64,000 nucleotides of DNA from positions 23,444 through 87,443 of the forward strand of contig NZ_FONQ01000015.1 in NCBI RefSeq assembly GCF_900112975.1, read 5' to 3'. Made by a program: the position numbers and the translations under genes. Below the pieces are notes generated by a model. That model had not been told where the DNA came from and searched no databases. It worked only from the letters and a program-made list of their open reading frames with translations. The DNA is from Flavobacterium xueshanense. GTDB lineage: Bacteria > Bacteroidota > Bacteroidia > Flavobacteriales > Flavobacteriaceae. Within the stretch, counting starts at the first letter, position 1. Each line of letters starts with the position of its first letter. Below, one piece after another: positions 56,438 through 64,000 of this stretch.

Positions 56438-57763
56438 TTAATTCGTTTTGATTTCACTTAAAACTTCTCGCATAGCTTTAGCTTTTAGCAAACATTCTTC
56501 ATACTCCTTTTCAGGAATAGATTGTGAAGTGATGGCACTTCCAACCGAAAAAGAAACATATTTTTTTTCTTGATTGTATAAAATGCTACGGATAACCACA
56601 TTAAAATCGAAATCCCCGTTAGGCTTAAAGTACCCCATTGCTCCACTATATAAACCCCGTTTTGTTTCTTCCAGTTGTTCAATGATTTTCATCACTGAAA
56701 TCTTTGGCGCTCCAGTCATACTTCCCATTGGAAAAGTTGTTTTCAAAACATCAACAACTGAATATTGCGAATCTAATTTAGAAGTAACCGTTGATATCAT
56801 CTGATGCACTTGTAAAAAAGAATAAATTTTGCACAACTCTTGTACTTCAACGGATCCTTTTTGTGCCGTTCGAGATAAATCATTGCGAACTAAATCCGTA
56901 ATCATAATGTTTTCGGCTCGCTCTTTTAGGTCAAATGCCAATTGCATTTTTGATTGCTCATCTTGACTTGCATCCAAAAAACGTTTCGACGTTCCTTTTA
57001 TCGGTTGCGAAATAATGAATTCTCCTTCTTTCCTTAAATAACGCTCCGGTGTCGCCGACAGTAAAAAATGTTTATTGTTTTTAAAAAAAACGGCAAATGG
57101 TGGCTGAGAAATTTCGTTAAGTTTTATAAATTTTTCGATTGGATTTATTACGGCATTTTCGGCAAAAAATTCCATACAAAAATTAGCTTCATAAATATTG
57201 CCTTGATGAATGTGTTCCAATACTTTTGAAACCTTCTCAATATAATTCTCCTTCAGAATTCGTTGCTGAATTTTTATTGCCGATTTCTGATTATTGAACA
57301 CTAAACGCTGAACACTGATTTCTTCAAAATCTTCCTCCACTTCATCGTCACACATATTGAGATATTGAATTTCCAGCTGATTCCCTTTCAATAAAAACAG
57401 TTTCTTAGGTTGAAAGAAAAATAAATCCGCAAATTCCAATCCGTCATAATTCTGAGATTGTAATTGCTCGATATCATTTTTTAAATCATACGATAAATAA
57501 CCAAAAAGCCAGTCTTTGGTATTTTGCTGGTATTGTTTTAAATCCTCAAAAGCATTGTGATAGTCTGTTTTTATTGAAGTAAAAGCGTCAACGGCAAGAA
57601 CACAATCATAACTGGAATAATTTTGTGGATAATCATTGCTGTCCAAATAAATGATTTCTCGAAACTGTTCAGACCAAAATAAAAGTTGCTGTTTGAACAA
57701 TTTTGGATCAGAAATAGACTTGTAAATTGAAGTTCTCAAAAAGTATTGGTGTTTAAAATTCAA
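56438..57763 (-). CDS. pabB: Anthranilate/aminodeoxychorismate synthase component I
   Basis: A 441-residue chorismate-binding enzyme. Motifs in order: FAVFFKNNKHFLLSATPERYLR, the PIKGTSKRF motif, MITDLVRNDLSRTAQKGSVEV, the catalytic PMGSMTGAPKISVMKIIEQLE, and FSVGSAITSQSIPEKEYEECLLKAKAM cut in two here. Lack of trp genes nearby and the flavobacterial context favour PabB (folate, 4-aminobenzoate) over TrpE. First gene of the pabB-tilS-dsbD operon; a 119-bp gap with a promoter of the opposite gene lies upstream. Confidence 0.88.
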   Translation of the reverse strand: MNFKHQYFLRTSIYKSISDPKLFKQQLLFWSEQFREIIYLDSNDYPQNYSSYDCVLAVDAFTSIKTDYHNAFEDLKQYQQNTKDWLFGYLSYDLKNDIEQLQSQNYDGLEFADLFFFQPKKLFLLKGNQLEIQYLNMCDDEVEEDFEEISVQRLVFNNQKSAIKIQQRILKENYIEKVSKVLEHIHQGNIYEANFCMEFFAENAVINPIEKFIKLNEISQPPFAVFFKNNKHFLLSATPERYLRKEGEFIISQPIKGTSKRFLDASQDEQSKMQLAFDLKERAENIMITDLVRNDLSRTAQKGSVEVQELCKIYSFLQVHQMISTVTSKLDSQYSVVDVLKTTFPMGSMTGAPKISVMKIIEQLEETKRGLYSGAMGYFKPNGDFDFNVVIRSILYNQEKKYVSFSVGSAITSQSIPEKEYEECLLKAKAMREVLSEIKTN

Positions 57764-57824
57764 AATTACAACAAAAAATAAACCTTCAATAACCGATTTT
57801 ACTAAAATTAGCTTATTTTTTTTG

Positions 57825-57832
57825 TAAATTTG
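57825..57832 (+). promoter_or_regulatory. -7 element of the VOC gene promoter
   Basis: TAAATTTG, exact match to TAnnTTTG, 50 bp before the ATG at 57883. No clear -33 TTG at normal distance. Confidence 0.45.
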
Positions 57833-57882
57833 ATAGTGCGTGATCAGTTTTAGATTTTTTAAATCATTAAATCATTCCCGTT

Positions 57883-58281
57883 ATGGCTTCAAAAATTTTT
57901 ATCAATTTAGCTGTTAAAGACCTAAAAAAATCAATTGATTTTTTTACTACACTTGGATTTTCTTTCAATCCAAAATTTACTGATGAACATGCCACTTGCA
58001 TGATTATAGCAGAAAATATTTTTGCGATGCTAGTTACTGAGCAACGTTTTGAAGACTTTACCAAAAAAGAAATTTGCAACGCCCATAAAAATACCGAAGT
58101 ATTAATTGCCATAGATGTTGACAATAGAGAAAAAGTAGATGAAATGGTCAAAAATGCAGTTGGTGCCGGTGGTACAATTTATATGGAGCCACAAGATCAT
58201 GGGTGGATGTATGGACATAGTTTTGCCGATTTAGACGGACATCAATGGGAAATTATGTATATGGATGAAAATGCAATTTAA
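57883..58281 (+). CDS. VOC family (glyoxalase/bleomycin-resistance fold) protein
   Basis: A 132-residue protein of two beta-alpha-beta-beta-beta modules: MASKIFINLAVKDLKKSIDFF opens the first, and the second ends FADLDGHQWEIMYMD with the conserved Asp/His/Trp-Glu of the family's metal site. Proteins of this type include lactoylglutathione lyase relatives and small thiol-transferases; the substrate is not visible. A DoxX-type membrane protein gene follows after 42 bp on the same strand. Confidence 0.88.
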   Translation: MASKIFINLAVKDLKKSIDFFTTLGFSFNPKFTDEHATCMIIAENIFAMLVTEQRFEDFTKKEICNAHKNTEVLIAIDVDNREKVDEMVKNAVGAGGTIYMEPQDHGWMYGHSFADLDGHQWEIMYMDENAI

Positions 58282-58323
58282 CAATAATAGTTTTCAAATA
58301 TGTAACCTCTATCACAATATACT

Positions 58324-58704
58324 ATGAAAATTGCAATTATTATTATCCGAACTTTTATTGGACTTTTGCTACTTTATGCATCAATCAGCTTTTTTTTAAA
58401 ACTAGCACCAGAGCCAGAAGTTACCGGAAATTTCAAAGCTTTTAATGTGGGTTTAGTTGCATCGACTTACATCTTGCCATTAGCCAAATCAATAGAATTA
58501 TTATGCGGACTAGCATTTGTAACCGGTCGTTATGTTACCCTTGCCAGTATTTTAATTTTACCAATTACCATCAACATTTTATTTATTAATTTTTTCTTGT
58601 CTCCCGAGGGAATTCCAATTGCCCTTTTCTTGTTCTTGGGAAATATATTTTTGATTTTCAACCATTGGAACAATTATAAAAGTTTATTTGTGGCCAAAGA
58701 CTAA
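58324..58704 (+). CDS. DoxX family membrane protein
   Basis: A 126-residue protein with four hydrophobic helices starting MKIAIIIIRTFIGLLLLYAS, and the DoxX-typical LAKSIELLCGLAFVTGRYVT with its conserved Glu and Gly between helices two and three. Members of this small family act in membrane redox or detoxification, often with unknown partners. It ends with FNHWNNYKSLF, and a terminator follows after about 24 bp. Possibly cotranscribed with the VOC gene. Confidence 0.85.
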   Translation: MKIAIIIIRTFIGLLLLYASISFFLKLAPEPEVTGNFKAFNVGLVASTYILPLAKSIELLCGLAFVTGRYVTLASILILPITINILFINFFLSPEGIPIALFLFLGNIFLIFNHWNNYKSLFVAKD

Positions 58705-58727
58705 ATAAGCGCACCTCATAAAAAAAA

Positions 58728-58754
58728 CAAAACCCGCTCAATTGAACGGGTTTG
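58728..58754. terminator. Bidirectional terminator between DoxX gene and lpdA
   Basis: CAAAACCCG (58728-58736) pairs with CGGGTTTG (58747-58754), with an inner TCAATTGA palindrome in the loop. It serves both the DoxX gene and the convergent lpdA. Confidence 0.9.
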
Positions 58755-58783
58755 ATTATTTTTAAAGGAATTTTATCCTCTAA

Positions 58784-60187
58784 TTACACATGCAAAGCTC
58801 TATTATCAGTAGCAGCTAATGCCGCTTCTTTTATTGCTTCAGCAAATGTTGGATGTGCATGAGACATTCTCGAAATATCTTCAGCAGATGCTTTAAATTC
58901 CATTGCAGTAACCGCTTCAGCAATTAAATCCGCACAACGAGCACCAATCATGTGAACACCCAACACTTCATCAGTTTTTGCATCAGCAAGGATTTTTACA
59001 AATCCATCTAAATCCCCTCCTGCACGAGCACGACCTAAAGCTTTAAAAGGGAAACTTCCTGATTTGAATTCAACACCAGCCGCTTTCAATTGTTCCTCCG
59101 TTTGTCCTACAGCAGCCACTTCTGGCCAAGTGTAAACAACACCCGGAATCAAGTTATAATCAATATGTGGTTTTTGGCCCGCTAATATTTCAGCAACCAT
59201 TGCTCCTTCTTCTTCTGCTTTGTGCGCTAACATTGCTCCACGAACTACATCTCCAATTGCATAAATATTTGGAATATTAGTTTGCAAATGATCATTTACT
59301 TCAACCATTCCTCTATCCGAGATTTTTACTCCAGCTTTTTCCGCATTTAAACCGTCAGTATATGGACGACGTCCCACAGAAACTAATGAATAATCACCTT
59401 CTAGCGTAATTGTTTCTCCTTTTGCATTTTCCGCTTGAATAACAACACCTTCACCATTTCTTTCTACTGATTTCACTTTGTGCGAAACGTAAAATTTCAT
59501 TCCTTGTTTTTTTAATACTTTAGTCAATTCTTTAGACAATGAAGCATCCATTCCTGGAATGATTCTGTCTAAATATTCTACTACAGAAACTTGCGCTCCC
59601 AATCGTAAATACACTTGACCTAATTCGATTCCGATAACTCCACCACCAATAATTACCAAATGTTTTGGTACTTCTTTTAGTTTCAAAGCTTCGGTAGAGG
59701 TGATAATTCTTTCTTTATCGATTTTAATAAATGGTAAAGAAGATGGTTTTGAACCTGTAGCGATAATGATACTTTTACCTTCGATCGTTTCAGAAGTTCC
59801 GTCCGCTTTTGCAACAGCAACATGTGTAGCATCAACAAATGAACCCAACCCTTCAAAAACTGTTATTTTATTTTTGTCCATTAAAAATTTCACACCACCC
59901 GAAGTTTGATCTACAACAGCTTGTTTGCGCGCAATCATTTTTTCAAGGTTCACTTTTACTTCTCCGGAAATTTCAATTCCGTGCTCTGCAAAATGAGCAA
60001 TTTCACTATAATGATGAGAAGAAGCAAGTAATGCTTTTGATGGAATACAACCTACATTGAGGCAAGTTCCTCCAAGAGTTGAATATTTTTCTATAATTGC
60101 TGTTTTGAAACCCAGTTGTGCACAACGAATTGCTGATACATATCCGCCTGGTCCAGAACCTATAATGACTACGTCAAATGAACTCAT
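58784..60187 (-). CDS. lpdA: Dihydrolipoyl dehydrogenase
   Basis: A 467-residue flavoprotein, the E3 component of pyruvate and 2-oxoglutarate dehydrogenase. The FAD-binding start is VVIIGSGPGGYVSAI; the redox disulfide is Cys42-Cys47 in GGTCLNVGCIPSK; NAD binding is at VIIGGGVIGIELG; the second FAD site IYAIGDVV; and the C-terminal HAHPTFAEA holds the active-site His-Glu pair. No E1/E2 genes are nearby, so it is a stand-alone gene. Probably from a -7 box at 60226-60233. Confidence 0.97.
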   Translation of the reverse strand: MSSFDVVIIGSGPGGYVSAIRCAQLGFKTAIIEKYSTLGGTCLNVGCIPSKALLASSHHYSEIAHFAEHGIEISGEVKVNLEKMIARKQAVVDQTSGGVKFLMDKNKITVFEGLGSFVDATHVAVAKADGTSETIEGKSIIIATGSKPSSLPFIKIDKERIITSTEALKLKEVPKHLVIIGGGVIGIELGQVYLRLGAQVSVVEYLDRIIPGMDASLSKELTKVLKKQGMKFYVSHKVKSVERNGEGVVIQAENAKGETITLEGDYSLVSVGRRPYTDGLNAEKAGVKISDRGMVEVNDHLQTNIPNIYAIGDVVRGAMLAHKAEEEGAMVAEILAGQKPHIDYNLIPGVVYTWPEVAAVGQTEEQLKAAGVEFKSGSFPFKALGRARAGGDLDGFVKILADAKTDEVLGVHMIGARCADLIAEAVTAMEFKASAEDISRMSHAHPTFAEAIKEAALAATDNRALHV

Positions 60188-60225
60188 GGTATATTTTTTT
60201 TATTGTGTTTTTATAAAATGTTCCA

Positions 60226-60233
60226 CAAAATTA
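60226..60233 (-). promoter_or_regulatory. -7 element of the lpdA promoter
   Basis: On the minus strand TAATTTTG (60233-60226) matches TAnnTTTG exactly, 38 bp before the ATG. No -33 TTG at usual spacing. Confidence 0.45.
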
Positions 60234-60338
60234 AGGAATTAAGTTTTGTTTGAAGTTTAATTCAGAAGGTTTTTTGTAATGAATTTTCAGCACTTACCAT
60301 TTGCTTATCCTTGAATACCGCTTTAAATTTACATTTAT

Positions 60339-60797
60339 TTAAATAGCAACAATGGTCGTGTTTTTTACTTCATTAATCATGAAGGTACTGTGTGTACTTC
60401 CTATATGTTGTAACATAGTAAGTTTTGTAACCAAAAATTCGCGGTACGCTTCCATGTCTTTAACTACTATTTTCAGTATATAGTCGTAATCTCCGCTCAC
60501 ATGATGGCATTCAATAACTTCAGTGAGTTGTATCACTTCATTTTCGAATGTTGTAATAAACTCCTTGGTGTGTTGTATTAATTTGAGGTGACAAAAAACG
60601 ACAAACCCTTTTCCTACTTTCGAACGATTAACTAACACTACATATTTATCAATAATTCCTTCTCTCTCTAATTTTTTAATGCGTTCGTAAACGGCAGTAA
60701 CCGAAAGATTGAGTTTTAAAGAAAGTTCCTTGGTTGTTTTCTTACTATCTGTCTGTAATAAAAAAAGCAGTTTTTTGTCTGTAGCGTCTAATATCAT
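60339..60797 (-). CDS. Lrp/AsnC family transcriptional regulator
   Basis: A 152-residue regulator. Residues 1-60 form the winged helix-turn-helix (ILDATDKKLLFLLQTDSKKT...LSVTAVYERIKKLEREGII), the rest the RAM ligand-binding domain with the strand VIECHHVSGDYDYILKIVVKD. Lrp-type proteins sense amino acids and regulate their metabolism. It is divergent from a methionine-gamma-lyase-like gene, with 285 bp between the two starts, so it most likely controls that gene and its own. Operator sites not identified. Confidence 0.93.
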   Translation of the reverse strand: MILDATDKKLLFLLQTDSKKTTKELSLKLNLSVTAVYERIKKLEREGIIDKYVVLVNRSKVGKGFVVFCHLKLIQHTKEFITTFENEVIQLTEVIECHHVSGDYDYILKIVVKDMEAYREFLVTKLTMLQHIGSTHSTFMINEVKNTTIVAI

Positions 60798-60978
60798 TTT
60801 TTATTGAAGTTGAATTAAAATAAAATCTATATCCATACTATTTAAGAAGCTAATTTAGAAAATTAATTTACATTAATCTTATTTTATAGTTTTAAAATCC
60901 AATATTTACTAATATGATTGATTATTAATCTATAATGCTTTTATTTTGAAATAGATTTCTCGATATACCCGAGATTTC

Positions 60979-61058
60979 TAGCCCAGATAGCAGTGAAAAT
61001 CCTTTTCTTTTTTCCTTAAAAAAAGAAAAGATTGAAACGAATAGCTGGAAATAGCTCC
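60979..61058 (+). ncRNA. Flavo-1-like structured RNA
   Basis: In the leader of the methionine-gamma-lyase-like gene, TAGCCCAGATAGCAG begins a structure whose centre is a long A/T hairpin (CCTTTTCTTTTTT against AAAAAAAGAAAAG) and whose end reads ATAGCTGGAAATAGCTCC. The outer parts can pair (CAG against CTG and AGC against GCT). The layout resembles the Flavo-1 RNA motif known from Bacteroidota, as I remember it; this needs a covariance model. It lies 24 bp before the start codon. Confidence 0.5.
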
Positions 61059-61082
61059 TAAATAAACGATTAAATATAAATT

Positions 61083-62288
61083 ATGAAAAATTTCAATCCA
61101 GCAGATAACATTCAGGATTTACAGTACTTTGGTGAATTTGGTGGTGTAAATCCCTCTATTTCTGACTCCTCAACTTATACTTTTTTATCAGCAAAAACAA
61201 TGTTTGATACTTTTGAAGGCAATATGGAAGGTTGCTATTTGTATTCTCGTCATTCCTCACCGAGCAATTTATACTTAGACAAAGCCTTAGCAGCAATGGA
61301 AGGAACAGAATCAGCTAATGTTTCGGCCTCGGGAATGGGAGCGATTACGCCTACTCTATTGCAATTGTGTGGAACGGGTGATCACATCGTTTCAAGCAGA
61401 ACTATTTACGGTGGAACCTATGCTTTTTTAAAGAATTTCACTCCAAGATTAGGTATCAAAACTACATTTGTCGATATCACAAAACTTGATGTAGTGGAAG
61501 CCGCAATTACTCAAGAAACTAAAGTTTTATACTGCGAAACGGTGAGCAATCCTTTGCTAGAAGTGGCTGACATTGCCGGTTTAGCAAAAATAGCAAAAAG
61601 ACACAATTTGAAGTTAGTGGTGGATAATACATTTTCACCATTATCCGTTTCCCCTGCCAAATTAGGGGCAGATATTGTCATTCACAGTTTAACAAAATAC
61701 ATTAACGGGAGCAGTGACACCGTGGGGGGTGTAACCTGTGGTTCACAAGAATTTATTGATAGTTTAAAAAACGTGAATAGTGGCGCCAGTATGTTACTGG
61801 GCCCAACAATGGATAGTTTGCGTTCGGCCAGTGTAATGAAAAACTTGCGTACGTTACATCTCAGAATGAAACAGCACAGCCATAATGCGCTATATCTAGC
61901 AGAACGTTTTGAAAAAGTAGGATTAAAAACGGTTTATCCGGGATTAAAAAGTCACCCTAGTCATAAATTGTATGCAACGATGATTGATCCAGAATATGGT
62001 TTTGGCGGCATGATGACATTGGATGTTGGAACTTTAGAAAAAGCCAATGCATTAATGGAATTGATGCAAGAAAAAAACTTGGGTTACCTTGCTGTAAGTT
62101 TAGGGTTTTACAAAACCTTATTCAGTGCACCGGGAACTTCAACTTCTAGTGAAATTCCAATGCAGGAACAAATTGAAATGGGACTGACGGACGGTTTAAT
62201 TCGATTTTCTATAGGTTTAGATAATGACATTGAAAGAACATATCAAATGATGATGAAATGCATGATAAAATTGAAAATATTAACATAA
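61083..62288 (+). CDS. Cys/Met-metabolism PLP enzyme, probable methionine gamma-lyase
   Basis: A 401-residue fold-type I PLP enzyme of the gamma-family. The PLP lysine is K205 in HSLTKYINGSSD, the YSR-x-S-x-P substrate loop reads YSRHSSPSN at 54-62, and the domain-swapped helix has DNTFSPLS. In methionine gamma-lyases a Cys sits in LYGCTF; here the position is Gly111 (IYGGTYAF), so cystathionine-type activity cannot be excluded. It would release methanethiol and 2-oxobutyrate from methionine. Divergent from an Lrp-type regulator and preceded by a structured RNA, a sign of metabolite control. Confidence 0.8.
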   Translation: MKNFNPADNIQDLQYFGEFGGVNPSISDSSTYTFLSAKTMFDTFEGNMEGCYLYSRHSSPSNLYLDKALAAMEGTESANVSASGMGAITPTLLQLCGTGDHIVSSRTIYGGTYAFLKNFTPRLGIKTTFVDITKLDVVEAAITQETKVLYCETVSNPLLEVADIAGLAKIAKRHNLKLVVDNTFSPLSVSPAKLGADIVIHSLTKYINGSSDTVGGVTCGSQEFIDSLKNVNSGASMLLGPTMDSLRSASVMKNLRTLHLRMKQHSHNALYLAERFEKVGLKTVYPGLKSHPSHKLYATMIDPEYGFGGMMTLDVGTLEKANALMELMQEKNLGYLAVSLGFYKTLFSAPGTSTSSEIPMQEQIEMGLTDGLIRFSIGLDNDIERTYQMMMKCMIKLKILT

Positions 62289-62417
62289 AAATCAATTCTG
62301 AAAGAATAGGATACTTATTTTTTAATTTAAAAAAAGCAACAAAATATTTGAGTGCACTGAAAAATCTCTAATATTTTCATTAAAGTTTTTTTTTAGACAA
62401 ACTAGATTCAACTAATT

Positions 62418-62598
62418 AATGCAACTTTTAGGGGGGAGATAAAGACATTTTTTCAAAAGAAAGGACTTTTAAAAGCCCTCTCTCTCGAATGGAATAAATG
62501 TTCTTTATTTGCTCCTGACCAAAGTTGTAAATAATGAGCCACTTAACCAGCGAACAAAGATACACAATCGGTGTATTATTAGACTTAAATTCAATTAA
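62418..62598 (+). mobile_element. IS30-type insertion sequence remnant A (left end only)
   Basis: An IS end AATGCAACTTTT near 62418 is followed after 114 bp by the first 23 codons of an IS30-family transposase, MSHLTSEQRYTIGVLLDLNS (ATG 62534). The coding match stops at about 62598, where a second similar end begins. A hairpin-forming GAAAGGACTTTTAAAAGCCC lies between. Only the left end remains. Confidence 0.65.
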
Positions 62599-62599
62599 T

Positions 62600-62745
62600 A
62601 AATGCAACATTTGGAAGTTCCGATGTGGTTAAATTTTTTCAGAAAAGAGAAAAGAAAATTAATTCTTTTCCTCTTTTGTTGCGTGGTAAATTTAGCCATA
62701 CTTGCTCCTCGACCAAAAATTGCAAATCATGAGCCACTTTACAGG
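62600..62745 (+). mobile_element. IS30-type insertion sequence remnant B (left end only)
   Basis: A second end AATGCAACATTT starts directly where remnant A breaks off. The following 128 bp include GCTCCTCGACCAAAAATTGC, similar to GCTCCTGACCAAAGTTG of remnant A. It reaches MSHFTGN, then a stop, where an unrelated transposase fragment takes over. So an IS30-type element or its end was placed next to or into another copy. Confidence 0.55.
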
Positions 62746-62750
62746 AAATT

Positions 62751-63324
62751 AGAATCAAATACCGTTGGCAAGCAATCGACAGCGAAAATAAAGCTATTGA
62801 GAAAGCCAAGAAAACCACGAAAAGGTTCGAATCCAAAGTACTTGCACACGGAGATACCATTAAACAACTACTAGCCTGAAGCCGTTATTTTCTGTATAAA
62901 AACAAATCTAAATGGTCAGAACTGCCGAGCACATCACGAAGACCAAAATTCAAATAAAAATGTGAGTAAAACCAAATGGACCGTGCCGCAATATTATTTG
63001 AATTATATCCCAATCTCGAAAAAGCATGTAATTTAGCGAAAGATTTGAGAAACATCTTTGAGAAAACAACCGATAAAATCATTGGACTTTCGATGTTAGC
63101 CAAATGGCATGAAAACGTAAATCAATCTGGGTTTAAGTCTTTCAATACAATCTCAAGATCTATAATGAATCATTATCAAACCATATTGAACTATTTTGAT
63201 AACAAAAGCACAAATGCTTCGGCGGAATCTTTCAATGCTAAAATAAAAGCTTTTAGAGCGCAATTTAGAGGTGTTAGAAACGTTGCGTTTTTCATTTTTT
63301 AGACTAACTAATATTTATGCATAA
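62751..63324 (+). pseudogene. ISL3/ISAon1-type transposase, C-terminal remnant
   Basis: The frame from 62751 reads RIKYRWQAIDSENKAIEKAK and continues to GDTIKQLLA, with a stop (TGA 62877) where the family has an Arg, then SRYFLYKNKSKWSE. After a further frame change it reads ILFELYPNLEKACNLAKDLR, AKWHENVNQSGFKSFNTI and NYFDNKSTNASAESFNAKIK (the DDE-domain end) from 62976; a last frame shift at 63299 gives RLTNIYA and a stop at 63324. It lacks the N-terminal half. Confidence 0.8.
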
Positions 63325-63430
63325 TTTTTATCGCTCTACACGTTTTGGACATGATCCTAAGAAGGAGCAAAATTACGATACTTTCAAAAATAAAAAAACT
63401 TCACTAGTCTTAAACTAATGAAGTCTTTTG

Positions 63431-63516
63431 TACTCAGAGCGGGACTTGAACCCGCACGAACATTGCTGTTCACTGGATTTTAAGTCCAGCGTGTCTACCA
63501 ATTTCACCATCCGAGC
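63431..63516 (-). tRNA. tRNA-Leu (TAA anticodon)
   Basis: An 86-base tRNA on the minus strand. The acceptor GCTCGGA pairs with TCTGAGT (two G-U pairs), the anticodon loop CTTAAAA carries TAA, there is a long variable arm (a leucine feature) and a T arm GCGGGTTCAAGTCCCGC. No CCA is encoded; discriminator A. Confidence 0.95.
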
Positions 63517-63522
63517 ATTTTG

Positions 63523-63595
63523 TGGTACCTCCAGGGATCGAACCAGGGACACATGGATTTTCAGTCCATTGCTCTACCATCTGAGCTAAGGTACC
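63523..63595 (-). tRNA. tRNA-Phe (GAA anticodon)
   Basis: A 73-base tRNA on the minus strand, with acceptor GGTACCT pairing with AGGTACC, anticodon loop CTGAAAA (GAA), and T arm CCTGGTTCGATCCCTGG cut to the paired bases. The CCA end is not encoded. It lies 6 bp upstream of tRNA-Leu on the same strand. Confidence 0.95.
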
Positions 63596-63629
63596 ATTCT
63601 ACTTTACTTATGAGGCGAAGTATGAATAA

Positions 63630-63659
63630 AAAACCCCGTTTCGTAAGAAACGGGGTTTT
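63630..63659 (-). terminator. Terminator of the rRNA operon
   Basis: Perfect 13-bp arms AAAACCCCGTTTC (63630-63642) and GAAACGGGGTTTT (63647-63659) with a GTAA loop. Read on the minus strand it follows the 5S gene and ends in T's. Confidence 0.92.
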
Positions 63660-63665
63660 CAAAAG

Positions 63666-63773
63666 AAAGGCGACGACATACTCTCCCACATAACTGCAGT
63701 ACCATCTGCGCAGGCGGGCTTAACTACTCTGTTCGGGAAGGGAAGAGGTGAGCCCCGCCGCAATAACCACCTT
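63666..63773 (-). rRNA. 5S ribosomal RNA
   Basis: About 108 bases on the minus strand. The conserved loop CCCGAACAGAGTAGTTAAG and the pair AAGGTGG / GTCGCCTTT of the terminal helix match Bacteroidota 5S rRNA. Ends are estimated to within a few bases. Confidence 0.95.
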
Positions 63774-63920
63774 AAGAGGTTATAATTGCTTTGGGCAATT
63801 ATTGTAATGTTGTTTACATCTTATAAACATCAATTACATAATATCTTAACATACTGAGATAAAGAAAATAAAAAGTGTTAGAAAGTTTCTTCCCCGGGTT
63901 ACCCCGGGGAAAAGCGTACA
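63774..63920. other. 23S-5S spacer with two hairpins
   Basis: Two inverted repeats lie here: ATAATTGC/GCAATTAT near 63781-63804, and the G/C-rich CCCCGGG-TTAC-CCCGGGG at 63890-63911. They are likely processing structures in the rRNA precursor. Confidence 0.55.
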
Positions 63921-64000
63921 TAAGCTTACGGGTTATTAGTACTACTCGACTATGACATTACTGCCTTTACATCTATAGCCTATCAACGTGGTCATCTCCC
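63921..64000 (-). rRNA. 23S ribosomal RNA, 3' end (partial)
   Basis: The minus strand from 64000 to about 63921 reads GGGAGATGACCACGTTGAT and ends CCCGTAAGCTTA, the 3' end of Bacteroidota 23S rRNA. The gene continues past the window. Confidence 0.9.

Noticed and set aside
62602..62874. Open frames on both strands across the IS remnants
   Set aside because: They are out of frame with the recognisable transposase segments in the same DNA, which explain the sequence better.
62418..63324. Active transposon
   Set aside because: All transposase fragments carry stops or frame changes, and no right-hand inverted repeat was seen.

Overview
The window looks like chromosomal DNA of a Flavobacterium-like member of the Bacteroidota (inferred). 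The DNA is AT-rich, starts lack strong Shine-Dalgarno sites, and several genes are preceded by the Bacteroidota -7 element TAnnTTTG, sometimes with a TTG about 17-21 bp upstream. Gene content agrees: a TamB/TamL pair, SusC-free outer-membrane biogenesis genes, paired amidohydrolases, DsbD-TilS-PabB, and a probable Flavo-1 RNA. No prophage, conjugative element, CRISPR array or secretion island is visible. Most of it is housekeeping sequence with small islands of decay.

Layout. 1-6.9 kb: a partial M14 peptidase, Nudix hydrolase divergent from pyrE, SRPBCC protein, secreted hypothetical, thioesterase, cytochrome b561-like protein, a frameshifted AraC/HMA-type pseudogene and a double NIPSNAP protein. 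7-18.8 kb: Na/Pi cotransporter, the large envelope pair tamB-tamL, and a convergent secreted M14 peptidase. 19-24.7 kb: L-serine dehydratase, a small outer-membrane barrel, a 56-residue membrane protein, a SatD gene with three evenly spaced palindromes at its start, a decayed NTF2-like gene, panB and an RluA-type pseudouridine synthase. 24.8-38.4 kb: aldehyde dehydrogenase/nitroreductase pair, a very large hybrid histidine kinase, zinc metallopeptidase, RhlE helicase, an SPFH gene followed by a 56-residue ribbon-helix-helix gene, TruC-like synthase and ComM. 38.7-47.2 kb: two amidohydrolases plus a PH-domain protein, ammonium transporter, and a CocE/NonD hydrolase. 47.8-53.1 kb: a tightly packed five-gene operon of Na+ symporter, GNAT acetyltransferase, M20 amidohydrolase and two different PLP racemases. 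53.1-57.8 kb: dsbD, tilS and pabB on the minus strand. 57.9-62.3 kb: VOC protein, DoxX, lpdA, and an Lrp regulator divergent from a methionine gamma-lyase-like gene that is preceded by the Flavo-1-like RNA. 62.4-63.3 kb: a graveyard of IS30-type and ISL3/ISAon1-type fragments. 63.4-64 kb: minus-strand tRNA-Leu, tRNA-Phe, 5S and the 3' end of 23S rRNA.

The most interesting candidate for an undescribed system is the five-gene symporter/acetyltransferase/deacylase/two-racemase operon. It encodes uptake plus all the steps needed to deacylate and change the chirality of amino acids, and its alanine-racemase-like enzyme departs from the canonical active site. The second is the SatD promoter, with three TTTCA-N7-TGAAA palindromes at an exact 29-bp period, the last one covering the start codon. 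All functional calls are from reading motifs in the sequence; no searches were run.
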